A stretch of DNA of 64,000 nt from positions 19,891-83,890 of the forward strand of contig CANLXL010000015.1 in the NCBI GenBank assembly GCA_947495125.1, read 5' to 3'. Below the pieces are notes generated by a model. The model ran no database searches. It was given only the letters and a program-made list of their open reading frames with translations, and was not told the DNA's origin. The translations under genes were made by a program, and so were the position numbers. Within the stretch, counting starts at the first letter, position 1. Every line of letters starts with the position of its first letter. This document shows positions 63,955 to 64,000 of this stretch, in pieces. This DNA comes from an uncultured Flaviramulus sp. GTDB lineage: Bacteria > Bacteroidota > Bacteroidia > Flavobacteriales > Flavobacteriaceae.

Positions 63955-64000
63955 TTAAGCAATTTTCAAATGCTATCTTTTTGATTTTTAGTTATTTTAG

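Overview
The window is AT-rich, single-chromosome-type DNA from a member of the Bacteroidota, almost certainly a flavobacterium (family Flavobacteriaceae or close). The signs are Bacteroidota-type -7 boxes (TAnnTTTG), many lipoproteins and TonB/plug proteins, DUF3857, DUF4249 and DUF6090 family proteins, AraC-type regulators with membrane or TPR sensor halves, a LytTR/LytS pair, and frequent TTG starts. A CxPSR sulfatase next to an SGNH hydrolase hints at a marine or polysaccharide-using lifestyle, which is inference. I see no rRNA, tRNA, CRISPR, prophage or transposase gene.

Layout. 1-1467 (+): an acyltransferase and a stomatin-like protein. 1492-16867 (-): a long run of minus-strand genes: AhpD-like protein, a large zinc metalloprotease, SGNH hydrolase, sulfatase, miaA, a potassium-channel-like protein, a DUF3857/transglutaminase protein, an exonuclease/GIY-YIG fusion, a YggS-type PLP protein, a DUF1015 protein, a four-helix-bundle (IVP/S23) gene, 3-hydroxyacyl-CoA dehydrogenase and a Gfo/Idh/MocA oxidoreductase. 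17026-24207: pcm, DinB, Crp-like regulator, a CocE/X-Pro hydrolase, smpB, an S41-like protease. 24406-37947 (+): lpdA, then a regulator-rich island: AraC-type membrane regulator, membrane acyltransferase, DUF6090, a TolB-like/TPR/AraC regulator, an M23 lipoprotein and a lipocalin-like lipoprotein that share an operator, a TonB receptor with DUF4249 partner, small proteins and a second membrane AraC regulator. 38102-48888: NTF2-like and lipoprotein genes, an ECF sigma factor with a tiny partner and an MscS channel, LytTR/LytS two-component system, serine beta-lactamase-like hydrolase, TolQ-like protein, a FAD oxidoreductase with a CBM9-like lipoprotein, and a GIGTTxP-repeat surface protein. 49034-57981: DEAD-box helicase, aldose epimerase, pabB, a second four-helix-bundle gene, tilS, adenine deaminase, plug-only protein, YheT hydrolase. 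58218-62653 (+): a compact molybdenum hydroxylase operon ([2Fe-2S] subunit, Tat-exported molybdopterin subunit, XdhC, molybdopterin nucleotidyltransferase). 63080-64000 (-): what looks like the tail of a polymorphic toxin with a HExxH motif and a translationally coupled exported putative immunity protein.

The most interesting structure is a set of heptanucleotide (7-bp period) repeats. Both four-helix-bundle genes sit between otherwise ordinary housekeeping genes and are bracketed by inverted 7-bp-period repeats; for the copy between pabB and tilS the flanks contain a 16-bp inverted repeat matching at 15 of 16 positions. A solitary (GTTAAAA)10 array lies two bases from the inferred ATT start of the exonuclease/GIY-YIG gene. 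Other notable points are a duplicated operator with identical spacing to the -7 box in front of two lipoprotein genes, the edge toxin/immunity pair, and a perfect 17-bp hairpin inside a 61-codon gene. All function calls rest on motif reading only; no database search was possible.
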